A stretch of 64,000 nucleotides of DNA from Panorpa germanica (lineage: Eukaryota > Arthropoda > Insecta > Mecoptera > Panorpidae): the NCBI GenBank assembly GCA_963678705.1, contig OY783218.1, forward strand, positions 8,504,152-8,568,151. The letters are read 5' to 3'. A model generated the notes under the pieces. That model ran no database searches. It was not told the DNA's origin and saw only the letters and a program-made list of their open reading frames with translations. The first letter of the stretch is position 1, and the number at the start of each line of letters is the position of its first letter. Made by a program: the position numbers and the translations under genes. Below are positions 1 through 10,959 of the stretch, piece by piece.

Positions 1-65
1 GCTTATAACAATTTATATCAAGAGATGACTTTTGTGAAGTAACTTTACATTAATCTTTACACTCC

Positions 66-131
<66 letters not shown>

Positions 132-150
132 AATATATATATATACTCTT
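66..150. repeat. (TA)n microsatellite
   Basis: Nearly pure TA dinucleotide tract with a few interruptions (ACATAT, AAATAT). Confidence 0.9.
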
Positions 151-2136
151 ATATTCAAACCTGTAACATGAAGTGAAAATATGCGTCGTTCAAGCGTAAT
201 AAAACGAGTGTCGGACAAAAACAACCCTCTGGGGATACCTTTAACATTGTGACGGACATTTAATGGTACTACACCACACTCACAAAATCATCCCCTGCCA
301 CAGCGCTGTACGTACAACCAGAGTGAGATAGAGATAAAATTCACTCACCAATTAGTAACTCTTGTAGAAAAGAAAAATAACTGGAGTAGAGTTTTTGTTT
401 AATTTAAACCTTTAGCTGAATTCATGAGCTTCTGTTCTGCTAGTGGCCGGTGTAGTATACTATGTTGTGTTGTGCATATGAAGAGCAAAGCTTAAATCCT
501 TTCTGACCATTATACAAATCACCCTTAAGCTAATTTTAAATATGCTAAGCGGCTATCAGCATTTTATATTTTATTTCCAAAAATCCTAAACTTGATATGA
601 AGAGTACAAAAATAATCGTTGCGATGATATAAGGACTATCTGTTGGTTTCAAATGCATTTACACCTGTCATAAGTTTGCCGTATATGTTAAGCTTGATAC
701 AAGCTAAAGCTAGGTACATACTCAAGGTTGGACTGACTTTAAATAGTTCGTGTATCACTTACAAAAATAGTTTTAATTTACTTATTTCTTTCGTTAATTT
801 TATAATTAATAAATAAAAAACTCACAGATGGATTGTAGGTTTACACGTGCTAGCTTACTACAAGCTAATTAAAGTATAACATCAACAAACTAGAAACTTT
901 TATATATTTATTTTATCAAAAAAATATTCAAATAAAAGTTGTAGGCCGATAGAGTAAACTTTCCTAATATTGTCTTTGTTTAAATATTCTTTTTCAAAAT
1001 TCATTTTAATCTTTCTATTGTCTAAAGACAGTCTTTTTAAGCCTTTGTTTCTATGTAAATGTCCAGTTAATATTTGAGGTCTTCACAAGCTTGGTGGATA
1101 CATAGCTTTAGACTATTAACAAATATTTCAATCGTGATCATCAAATAGCCTCCATGCAATTAACACACGAATTGTAATTAATTTATTCTGAGCAACTGGT
1201 CTCCAAAAGATGTCTGACAATTATTTTTCAGTATTTTAAGAGCTTGAACAATTTTCTAAATACATCGCGCGTTTGCAAAAGCCGTTAGATTGAATAAATA
1301 AGTTATAATACAATTTCCTGGTGTTTAGCTTTGAGAACGCGTAAGCTATTACCGTCCTCTACAGGAGCTACGGCGCGGGCGTTCAGTTGCCCTCTGCTTC
1401 TACGACAGTCTACGTTATGAAAGGTGTGTAACGCTGCAAAGTGGCTTGATGAAGGTGCACAACCTAAGTTAGCGCTGGGACTGCGGGGAGAGGGGTGTGT
1501 GAGAGTGTTGGTGGGTATCGCTTCAAATTATTCAATTTACATATTTTATGGCCCAAAACCACTTAAAATAGAAAAATATGTTTGAATATTTATGAGTGAC
1601 TTTCCCCCATGCGGCTAAAGTATATCACAAGATTTTTAAACGATTCTGATTGAATACATAAATTTATATTTATATTAATTATGTTTTCAAAAAGTTTTAT
1701 TTCATTTAATTTTAATCAATTAGGATAAACTTTTTATAACCTCAAAAGTACCAACTTTTTTTTATTATTTTTATTTAATTTCTTCTTTTTAGTATTTCAT
1801 ATAATTTGGATAATTAAGTTAATAAATAATATAATCAAATGCAATTATGTTAGAAGACCTATTCTTTGTTTTCAGTATGAAAATAATTATTTATAAGCAT
1901 GATGGTTCTATTTCAAGACAGAATTTATATTCTCTGGATTTGGGTGTTGTTTCGCCTAACTATATTGCACAAAACTATTAAACATAGTTTTATATATACA
2001 TGTAAGGGTTATTTAACGTAATAAAGTTACATAACATTTCCAAATATAATTAAACAAATTTTAATATCTTTAGAACAATATAATAAAACTATTTTAGGGA
2101 AAACTTCAACTTTTCTTAATAAACTAATACTGTAGG
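151..2136. other. No gene seen; AT-rich DNA with one GC-rich patch
   Basis: No coding frame of note. A GC-richer island at about 1340-1510 stands out from its surroundings, but it has no long open frame, splice-bounded exon or recognisable repeat. Confidence 0.5.
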
Positions 2137-3232
2137 GCAGCGGTTCTCAAAGTGTGGGGCGCGACCCCTAAGGGGGGCGCAATGAAGGCCCAGGGGGGCC
2201 CAGCTTGGTTGAAAAATTAATTAAATTTATTTACAAAATAATAAAGCAAACTTTTTATTTTTAAAATTACAACAAGTGTATAATTTTTAGTCAACGTCGT
2301 AAGAGTGCCGAAGATTTTATTTTTTTTAGTTTATCTGAAAAAAGATGCAAACCTTCTGCAATGGGCTGAAAAGGTGAAAAGCTTTGTAATGAAGGTAAGT
2401 TTGTATGTGGGCGATCTGAATAGTGACAGTTTGGAGCTATTTCCTAATCTTAAAATTATGATTGAAAAAATCGATCTCAAGACTATTCCAACCAATGCAC
2501 AGAAATGCTTTCTTAAACACTTAGAAATCCTTAAATCTTGTTTTGAAAAATATTTTAATGAGAACTTGGATGGTTTGGCATGGAATCAAAACCCGTTCAA
2601 ACCATCAGTCGATGAGTGCTCCCTCAACATGAAGGAAAAATAAAATCTCATTGACCTCCAAGGTGACACAGGGCTTGAAATGAAATTTAAAGAATCTTCT
2701 CTTACATCCTTCGGGATTGGTGTACAAAAGGAACATCCAATTTTGAGTGAAAGGGCATTGAAAATACTCACTACATTTGCAATAGTCACTCACTCTTGTG
2801 AAACTGGGTTTTCTGCAATAGCTGCCATGAAGAGTAAATATCGCATAAGACTGGATGTGACCAAGGAACTCAGAGTAGCGTTATCAGAACTGACACCGCG
2901 TTTCAAGAAACTATGCGCAGAAGAAAAGAAGCACGTCCTTCGCACTAAAGCTTTTTTTTATTATTATTGCTTTGAGTTACAAATAACAATTATGTACTAT
3001 AGTAGCTAAAATACCTACATAAATTGTAATTCTTTGTATAGAATTTGTTGTTTGATTACGATTAAACCTAATGCCCCATTAGAGTATGCATAGAATGTGC
3101 AAAATATAACCAAATAAAAATTGACTGTAAAATGTCAAATGCGACTCTCTTATAATATGTAGTACGCTTACATGCAGGGGGGCCCGGCTTACAGCTGGAT
3201 TATGCAGGGGGGCTCGGAGCAATAAGTTTGAG
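2137..3232 (+). mobile_element. hAT transposon, deletion derivative, with intact ends
   Basis: Terminal inverted repeats begin CAGCGGTTCTCAAA at 2137 and end TTTGAGAACCGCTG near 3240. They are flanked on both sides by the 8-bp duplication CTGTAGGG, the target-site length typical of hAT elements. At ~1.1 kb it is much shorter than an autonomous hAT (~2.5-4 kb). It keeps only the C-terminal part of the transposase. The right boundary is accurate to about 10 bp. Confidence 0.85.
2305..3009 (+). pseudogene. hAT transposase C-terminal fragment (ZBED5/SCAND3-like)
   Basis: One reading frame runs from 2305 to 3009 interrupted by a single TAA at 2641-2643. The second half contains LSERALKILTTFA followed by CETGFSAIAAMKSKYRIRLD, the conserved hAT C-terminal dimerisation block (usual form: CExxFSxxxxxKxxxRxxL). 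The first half resembles the helical insertion region (DLKTIP, FEKYFNENLD). The N-terminal BED finger and DDE core are absent. Because frame and terminal repeats are preserved, the insertion looks relatively recent. It is not expected to make an active transposase. Confidence 0.8.
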
Positions 3233-3245
3233 AACCGCTGCTGTA

Positions 3246-3930
3246 GGGTATATAGCAGCCACAGTGCCACTATGTTATTTAATTTTTGTAATATTTATTT
3301 GAGTGCATGAATGAAGTTTCGATAGTTATTAGCACTTAAAACAATATATACATCTACAAACATTTGTAATACATAATATATAATTTATAAATACGAGTAT
3401 GGGTATTTCAAATATAGACATATTTACTATTGATACTAATTAAATAATAATTAATTAATTAATATCCTGATAACTATCATTGCTAGTACACATAATGTAG
3501 GACAACTCTGAAGGAGCACCATCTTTCAAGTGAGTGTACTATTATTGCTATTGTATTTTTTATTTTTGTTTGTTTTTATTCCTAATTCGATTATAAACAC
3601 AATAAACTGGTTCCTCTTCCCCTTCTCTTCTTATTCTTCACGAACAATGGACAATGCAATTAAAACTAACAACAAACATCGTTACACAGACAATGTTAAA
3701 TGGAACATTGAACAGTTGGCGGACTGGCCCGGCCTGGTTGGTGGGGGCTAGATTTATTTATCTAGAAAATTAGAAAACTGCTACTGATAAATATATGTGC
3801 TTAAATAATCGGTTTGATCAGTGGCGTATTAGGGTATTGGGCGCTGATGGTCTACTACAACCGTAGTCGTATTATCTCCTTTTTTTAAGGACCTTCAGTT
3901 TGCAAAGTTAGTAGAATTGAGTCACAATTA
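3246..3930. other. No gene seen
   Basis: AT-rich sequence. A 73-codon frame at 3530-3751 has hydrophobic, phenylalanine-rich composition without recognisable domain or splice context, and is not called. Confidence 0.5.
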
Positions 3931-4390
3931 GCTTTTTTTTATTAATACTTCACCGGCTTCTTAGGACCAAGGTCCTTCTTTCGCACTTATTACTTCATTT
4001 TATTTACATTTTACCTATTTACATTTCATTTATTATTACTACCTAAACTTTTAAACCCGCTTTATGCCATAACCTGTCTATGACTAGGCACACTGGCCAC
4101 CTCGGATATCTTAGTAGTTCCTGCATACTCGTTGGCAACACCACTCCATTTTTTACGAAAACTCTGTACAAATTATTTCTGCAAGCCTCCGTTTCTGTAC
4201 ATTGGAAGATTAAATGTTCTGGATCTGCTACCCCTTCTCCACAATTGCACATATCTTCTTCTACCAAGTGATTTCTTTTCAGATGTGCCAATGCCCCTGT
4301 ATGGTCTACCCTCAGTCTCGAGATAAGTGATAACACTCTTCTCGGACCTTGAGCATTCCACCTCCAACGACGTCCGCACAACGAAGACTG
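3931..4390 (-). mobile_element. Non-LTR retrotransposon 3' fragment
   Basis: The minus-strand frame 4381-4043 (112 codons) begins after an RNase H-like region and reads SLISRLRVDHTGALAHLKRN, then CNCGEGVADPEHLIFQC. This CxCxE...DxEHxxxxC knuckle is characteristic of the ORF2 C-terminus in jockey/I/R1-type LINEs. Downstream is a short 3' UTR with GGACCAAGGTCC and an A-rich tail (T-run on the plus strand near 3932). The copy is 5'-truncated, as usual for LINE insertions. Confidence 0.75.
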
Positions 4391-4624
4391 TAAACTGAAT
4401 TAGCTTTTAGTAAGAAGGACACTAGCCAGCCGGGGCTTATAGTACTTTATGCAATTCGGCACTGTGTGTGATACAAATTTACGGATTTAATTTTAAAAAC
4501 TATAATACTTTATTTTATATTATTTATTATCTTTATTTAATATAAATTAAATTATAATTTAATGCAATAATTTTATTTATTAATGTTTTGTTAGCTGAAA
4601 AGTAATTTTAGTTTGACAGATTGT

Positions 4625-4934
4625 AGGTTATAAATGGAGTTGTTTTGCACTAACATAATTTATCATGTGAGCAAACTTTTACTTTAAATTTTATCGTTCC
4701 ATATCACTTTCAGTCTGAGAGGACTAATTGCATTTATAAGGTATGTATACGCCTGGTTAAACTTCGCTGATATACGGTTCTATTATGAGAGCTCCGTAAC
4801 GTCCGTATTCGGACGGCTTTGTCGCTTGCACTGTGCAAGTTCATTACATTTACAGGGTTCGGTTAGGTAAAGCGTAGTAGTGCGTATACGTCCGGTCAAA
4901 ATTCGTTTAAATACGCTTACAGTGTGCGACAGGC
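4625..4934. mobile_element. Inverted-repeat MITE, copy 1 (GCCTGTCGCACACTG family), left end lost
   Basis: Its right end, AGTGTGCGACAGGC, matches the terminal repeat of the copy at 13723-14115. Internal segments are shared too: GGAGTTGTTTTGCAC, ATAATTTATCATG and a GTTAGG-rich stretch. The expected left terminus is not visible. Superfamily not determined. Confidence 0.5.
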
Positions 4935-5797
4935 ATAAAGAATCATTTACCAAATAAAATATTAAATATATATTCAACTTATATTCGTTTCCAAAATGAT
5001 ATTGTTATTTTAATACAGCTACACTAATTCTAAAAGTAAACTAAGGTATCTGTCTTACATATATATCTATGTATCTATCTATCTGTCTATCTTCCTAGCT
5101 TGAATAAAGTATAGTAAATAAAGTTCTGGTAACTTAAAAGTAAAACAAAAGTAAGCTTAGCGTAAACAGTTAATAAAGTTTGTACTTTGAAACATTAATA
5201 TTATTTTATTGTAACTGTAATAACTTATATTATTATTGTAATGTTACTTTTATATCTTTGTTATGAGAATTACCTCCGTTTTATTTTAATAATATCATTG
5301 TAACGTTTATTATGATACAGACCTGGCAAGGATGAGTTTATATGTAGTATGTTTTGTGATGAGATGAGTTGAGTTGAGATGAGATGTTTGCATAGCACTC
5401 TGGGTAAAATTATAGATCACTACATACCGACATACCGGCATGCCGGGTTTTGTACAGGCACGGGCAGACGGTGACGGTGACGGACCGCGCTGTAGATTTA
5501 GTAGTTTTATTAAGCATTATGTACTATAGTCTTAGATCCCAGAGCCGGCAGACATCACTTATTTTCTGCTGAACAAAATGTGTAAGATTGAGTAGTGTTA
5601 GTATGTACAATGATCTTATGCCTACCTGCTGTTTTTGTTTTTGAAATAGCCTATTTCATAAAGAAAAAAATTCTAAGACTTTTAGCGTCTCCGGATTTTT
5701 CCCTAAATTTCCTGGAAAACCGTAGTTTAGGAAAAACTAAAAAAAAATTTGTTACTATTTGTTGTTTTAACAAAAACGGTTTAATTTCGTTGTGTTC
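4935..5797. other. No gene seen
   Basis: AT-rich DNA with minor GATGAGTTGAG-type simple repeats near 5340-5390. A 77-codon frame at 5595-5828 runs into the satellite array and looks spurious. Confidence 0.5.
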
Positions 5798-7032
5798 TAA
5801 AATAAAAAACTGCTTCATTAGATTTTAAATATCTTTGGGATTTTATGCTACCTTTTTATGGACTTTTTTTTCTTAATTCTTTTTTGGATTTCTTTAAATT
5901 TTTTGTTGCAGTAATGTTCGCTAGGCTTTAAAGAAAATAACTGCTTCATTACATTTTAAATATCTCCGCGATTCTAGCTTTTATGCGACTTTATTTAAAT
6001 TCATGGACTTTTTTTTCTTAATTTTTTTTTAGATTTCTTGAATTTTTTTGATGCAGTTATGTTCGTTAGGCTTTAAGGTAAATAACTGCTTCATTACATT
6101 TTAAATATCTCCGCGATTCTGACTTTTATGCGACCTTTTTTAAATTCATGGACTCTTTTCCTAATTTTTTTTGTGGATTTCTTGAATTTTTTTGATGCAG
6201 TTATGTTCGCTAGGCTTTAAAGTAAATAACTGCTTCACTACATTTTCAATATCTACGCGATTCTGGCTTTTATGCGGCCTTTTTTAAATTCATAGACATT
6301 TTTTTTCTAAATTTTTTTTTGGATTTCTTGAATTTTTTTGATGCAGTTATGTTCGCTAAGCTTAAAAGTAAATAACTGCTTCATTACATTTTCAATATCT
6401 ACGCGATTCTGGCTTTTATGCGACCTTTTTTAAATTCATGGACATTTTTTTTCTAAAATTTTTTTTGGATTTCTTGAATTTTTTTGATGCAGTTATGTTC
6501 GCTAGGCTTTAAAGTAAATAACTGCTTCATTACATTTTCAATATCTACGCGATTCTGGCTTTTATGCGGCCTTTTTTAAATTCATGGACATTTTTTTTCT
6601 AAAATTTTTTTTGAATTTCTTGAATTTTTTTGATGCAGTTATATTCGCTAGGCTTTAAAGTAAATAACTGCTTCATTACATTTTCAATATCTACGCGATT
6701 CTGGCTTTTATGCGAACTTTTTTAAATTCATGGACATTTTTTTTCTAAAATTTTATTTTTTATTTCTTTAATTTTTTTGATGCAGTTATGTTCGCTAGGC
6801 TTTAAAGTAAATAACTGCTTCATTACATTTTAAATATCTTCGCGATTCTGGCTTTTATGCGACCTTTTTTAAATTCATGGACATTTTTTTTCTAAATTTT
6901 TTTTTTGTTTTCTTGAATTTTTTTGATGCAGTTATATTCGTAATGTTTTAAATTAAAGAACTGCTTCATTAGATTTTAAATATCTACGCAGAAACTCAAA
7001 AAAATGCATTGCTCTTAAAATCATAAAAATGA
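5798..7032 (+). repeat. Left arm of inverted satellite pair: ~146-bp tandem repeats
   Basis: The marker CTGCTTCATTA recurs at 5810, 5941, 6086, 6230, 6376, 6522, 6668, 6815 and 6961. Successive spacings are 131, 145, 144, 146, 146, 146, 147 and 146 bp. Each unit also holds GATGCAGTTATGTTCGCTAG, ATCTCCGCGATTCTGGCTTT (or close variants) and a poly-T block before TTTCTTGAATTTTTTTGATG. Units at the outer edge are the most diverged. No coding frame survives. Confidence 0.93.
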
Positions 7033-7440
7033 ACCTTTTCATCATTTTTAACAAGATTATAGTCTTCTTTCATTGCATACTGATAAAGAGATTTAATATA
7101 TTGATATATCGTAAACTAAAATACTTCTTTAAAAATGAATTATAAATATGAAATCAGCATTCAAAATTGAGAAAAAAAACGTAATAAAAATAAGAGTTTT
7201 TTTTTATCAATTTTTATGAAAAGTAAGAAGAGTATAACCTTCTTACTTTTCATAAAAATTCAAGAAAAATGTATGTCATTTTATAACGGATTTTAACTTA
7301 ATTTTCAATGCTGATTTCATATTTATAATTCATTTTTAAAGAAGTATTTCAGTTTATGATATATCAATATATTAAATCTCTTTATCAGTATGTAATGAAA
7401 GAAGACTATAATCTTGTTAAAAATGATGAAAAGGTTCACT
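7033..7440. repeat. Palindromic core of the satellite pair
   Basis: Left and right halves are near-perfect inverse copies. GAACCTTTTCATCATTTTTA at ~7033 returns as its complement near 7418-7440, and GCTGATTTCATATTTATAAT at ~7300 mirrors ATTATAAATATGAAATCAGC. At the centre, arms 7209-7230 and 7239-7260 (22 bp each, perfect) enclose the 8-nt loop AGTATAAC. The core is a different sequence from the 146-bp units that flank it. Confidence 0.93.
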
Positions 7441-8402
7441 TTTATGATTTTAAGAGCAATGCAATTTTTTGAGTTCCTGTGTAGATATTTAAAATCTAAT
7501 GAAGCAGTTCTGTAATTTAAAACATTACGTACATAACTGCATCAAAACACATCAAGAAATCCAAAAAAAAAAATTAAGAAAAAAAAGTCCATGAATTTAA
7601 AAAAGGTCGCATAAAAGTCAGAATCGCGGAGATATTTAAAATGTAATGAAGCATTTCTTTAATTTATAGCCTAGCGAACATAACTGCATCAAAAAATTTC
7701 AAGAAATCCAAAAAAAAAATTAAGAAAAAAAAGTCCATGAATTTAAAAAAGGTCGCATAAAAGTCAGAATCGCGGAGATATTTAAAATGTAATGAAGCAG
7801 TTCTTTAATTTATAGCCTAGCGAACATAACTGCATCAAAAAATTTCAAGAAATCCAAAAAAAAAATTAAGAAGAAAAAGTCCATGAATTTAAAAAAGGTC
7901 GCATAAAAGTCAGAATCGCGGAAATATTTAAAATGTAATGAAGCAGTTCTTTAATTTATAGCCTAGCGAACATAACTGCATCAAAAAATTTCAAAAAATC
8001 CAAAAAAAAAAAATTAAGAAAAAAAAGTCCATAAATTTAAAAAAGTTCGCATAAAAGTCAGAATCGTGGAGATATTTAAAATGTAATGAAGTAGTTTTTT
8101 AATTTAAAGCTTAGCGAATATAACTACATCAAAAAATTTCAAGAAGTCAAAAAAAACTTAAGATTAAAAAAGTCCATGAATTTAAAAAAGGTCGCATAAA
8201 AGTCAGAATCGCGGAGATATTTGAAATGTAATGAAGCAGTTATTTAATGTAAAGCCTAGCGAACATAGCTGCATCAAAAAATTTCAAGAAATCCAAAAAA
8301 AAAATTAAGAAAAAAAAGTCCATGAATTTAAATAAAGTCGAATAAAAGTCATTTTCGTGTAGGTATCTAAAATCTAATGAAGCAGTTTTTTATTTTAGAG
8401 CA
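7441..8402 (-). repeat. Right arm of inverted satellite pair: ~146-bp tandem repeats
   Basis: The complement marker TAATGAAGCAG (or close variants) appears at 7498, 7644, 7790, 7936, 8084, 8229 and 8375 (spacings 146, 146, 146, 148, 145, 146). Units are the reverse complement of the left arm. The outermost match, AAGCAGTTTTTTATTTTAGA, mirrors the left boundary at 5798, so both arms end at the same point of the unit even though the left arm has two units more. Confidence 0.93.
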
Positions 8403-8597
8403 TAGTCAACATAATTGCATGAAAACTTTTCAAATAATTGTATTTTTCTTTTAACTGTCTCAAAGAAATTGACAAAAATTAACTTGGTTTCTAAAAACAA
8501 GCCTATGAATTGAGAAAAGATTGCAAAAAAGACATTTGAAATATTAATTATTTAAAAATGTGTGTTGTCTTGCGACGAGCCGAACAGCTAGTATTTT
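8403..8597 (+). repeat. Degenerate satellite flank ending in a Helitron-like CTAG terminus
   Basis: Sequence after the right arm decays and ends GACGAGCCGAACAGCTAG|T. Insect Helitron/Helentron elements commonly end in ...CAGCTAG next to T, so the whole 5.8-8.6 kb block could be the cargo of a non-autonomous Helitron. The matching 5' end and 3' hairpin are not convincing. Confidence 0.3.
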
Positions 8598-9320
8598 ATA
8601 TATTTTACTTAAACAAAGTCTAGCAAATATTTAATCTAATCCACAAATTGCCAAGCGTTCTATTCTTAGAGAATATACATATACACATTTGATAATAATT
8701 TTCAGATTTAACTAAATCTGACATGTCTAACACTAACAATTCTCTTTCCAAACTAAATTTCCTTTCCACGTCCACAATCTGCATACTTCCCCCTTCCCCT
8801 ACACACCACCAAGACCCCTTCAGTATGCTTTCAACGCCGGATTGCATTAATATCGAACGATTCCATTAGATGGAAGTTATTAGAGTATTGAGATTAAACC
8901 ACTTGGGTCCACGGGCCAAACAATACAGAAACGATAGTGCTGCCACCACTAAACATATCAAACTGTTTTATTTGCTAAAGTTTACATGGTAATGTAAACC
9001 AATGTAACGCAATGCAACCGAACAAGTAATTACAATAAATAAAACCATGTGTATAGATACTGGATTAAAATGTTTGAACATAAAAACAAACTAAAAATTT
9101 GTGGTTAGTAATGCAACTGCTGCATCTCTCTGACGATGCGAGTTGAGTTGAACGAGTTGAATAGTTCGAATGGAGAATTGTTCGTGTTCGTGTTCGAATA
9201 GCTGAATCATTACCCTGTAAATACGATCTATTTATGAAACCATGTGTATTCATCACAAATATTAGGCGTTCGTACCCAAACAGTTTTAGTAATTACAAAA
9301 TCATTGATTTTTTAGTTTGT
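8598..9320. other. No gene seen
   Basis: A 75-codon minus-strand frame at 8620-8847 shows no recognisable domain. Otherwise unremarkable AT-rich DNA. Confidence 0.45.
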
Positions 9321-9324
9321 TTTT

Positions 9325-9530
9325 ATGAAAGAAGACTATAATCTTGTTAAAAATGATGAAAAGGTTCAGTTTTAGACTTTAAAAAATCATAAATTTTCTA
9401 TTATTTTTTCAACGAAAGAAGACTATAACCTTGTTAAAAATGATGAAAAGGTTCAATTTTAGACTTTAAAGAAACATAAATTTCCTGTTATTTTTTCCAT
9501 GAAAGAAGGCTATAATCTTGTTAAGATCTT
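9325..9530 (+). repeat. Three ~87-bp tandem copies of the palindrome-core motif
   Basis: GAAAGAAGACTATAATCTTG (or close variants) followed by GTTAAAAATGATGAAAAGGT occurs near 9327, 9414 and 9501, about 87 bp apart; the third copy is cut short. The same motif lies in the palindrome core at 7400-7440, and once more near 10050. Confidence 0.85.
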
Positions 9531-9719
9531 GTTGCACATTAAATTAATAATCTGTTTAATTAAATTTAAATATCTACACTTTTCTACCTCTTATGCAAAT
9601 ATGACTTTAAACGGTGATTATTTGAAAACCGTAATAAATAATTAAAAATGGATTTCAATTTTTAAATCAGCATAGAAAACTGTGTTAGAAAATATAAATA
9701 ACTTTTAACAAATATTAAA

Positions 9720-10085
9720 ATTTAAGTTATACAAAAAAAGTCCATTATTTTAAAAAAAGTTGCATAAATGCCACAAAAGTTTAGATATTTTAAATGTAAT
9801 AAAACAGTTTATTAACCTAATGTCTAGCGAACATAGCCCTATCAAAAAATGTAAATGAAATTAAATAAATTGTTTAAGAAAAAATGTCCATGAATTTACA
9901 AAAGTTGTGCGCCTGAATTTACGGCAACGAAAATAACACATCATGTTAGTTGTGTTGCATATAAATCAGGCGCAACAGTTATCATTAAACTGTTCCTATG
10001 TAGTGTAATAGAAAACTATTTATTAGTAGCAGAGTTAGACTTTGTTTTTATGAAAGAAGACTATAATCTTGTTAAAAATGAATGA
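9720..10085 (-). repeat. Decayed satellite-related fragment with a stem-loop
   Basis: AAAAAAAGTCCATTATTTTA, GTTGCATAAATG, TTTAAATGTAATAAAACAGT and TCTAGCGAACATAG follow the order of a right-arm 146-bp unit. Inside, GTTGTGCGCCTGAATTTA (9904-9921) pairs imperfectly with ATAAATCAGGCGCAACAG (9961-9978). The fragment ends with another GAAAGAAGACTATAATCTTG copy near 10047. Confidence 0.65.
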
Positions 10086-10798
10086 ATTAAAGAATTATAC
10101 ATTTTCTAAATTAAAAATTTTATGAAGTAATTATTTTTGTAAAGTCTTGAAGGAAACAATATATTTCAAAGTACACTTGTTTCTAAAATAATTTTAACAG
10201 TGTACAAACCCTCTGCATAATTTATGAGCTTTACTTGAACTTTTCTTCTCAAATAACTCATCTCTCGCCTCTCGCAACTGTAATTGTAAATAAGAACACA
10301 AAAACTTTATGAAAACAATTAATTTTATTTGTTATTTATTTTACAAAAACATAAAAGACAATTTTTCTGTAACTTTGTAACAGGTATATTATTTCTATAA
10401 AAAAAGAAAATTTCATACATCTTATACTTTTGTTGATTTATATCAAGTAGTAGCATATATGTTTGCTTGTTTGTCTGCTATCAGTTCTAAAATAGCTGAC
10501 ACGGTAGGCAGTGTGTGGTAGCCTTTACCGATTACGTTGTGCGTCGCTCAGAAGACAATAAAGCTGATTAAAAGGAAAAAAATCTAGGAGAAAATAATCA
10601 CTCGAATTAAATTCTTTAATAACTAACAATAATCTTATTGGCTCTTGAGCAACTGATGTCATGAAAAGTGTTTCAATAAGAGCTGACTATATTATATTGG
10701 CTGCTATTTTTAGTAGAATTTTGATAAAGTAACTTCTTTATTTCTTCCAATTTTGCAGATGTATGCCACCATAACCAAAGCTTGCTGCAGTGTTAAGT
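10086..10798. other. No gene seen
   Basis: AT-rich DNA without recognised repeat, RNA gene or long coding frame. Confidence 0.5.
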
Positions 10799-10959
10799 AA
10801 AGCGTACACAAGTTCGCCCTGCTCGCATGAATCTCTTTGAATTTATTGAATGAAAACGTGGAAGACATTATGATCTCAGATGTGTTCACCTTAGACCTGT
10901 AGCTGTCGCTTCATACATCTTCGTTGCTATTGCGAGCAGTGCGGATTTGTGAACGCTTA
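10799..10959. mobile_element. Small inverted-repeat MITE (~160 bp)
   Basis: AAGCGTACACAAGTTCGCCC with TGCTCGCA at the left is matched at the right by the complement of TGCGAGCAGTGCGGATTTGT plus GAACGCTT. That is about 28 bp with a few mismatches. No coding capacity; no clear target duplication. Confidence 0.6.

Noticed and set aside
1340..1510. GC-rich patch considered as an exon
   Set aside because: No sustained open frame or convincing splice pair, and no recognised protein.
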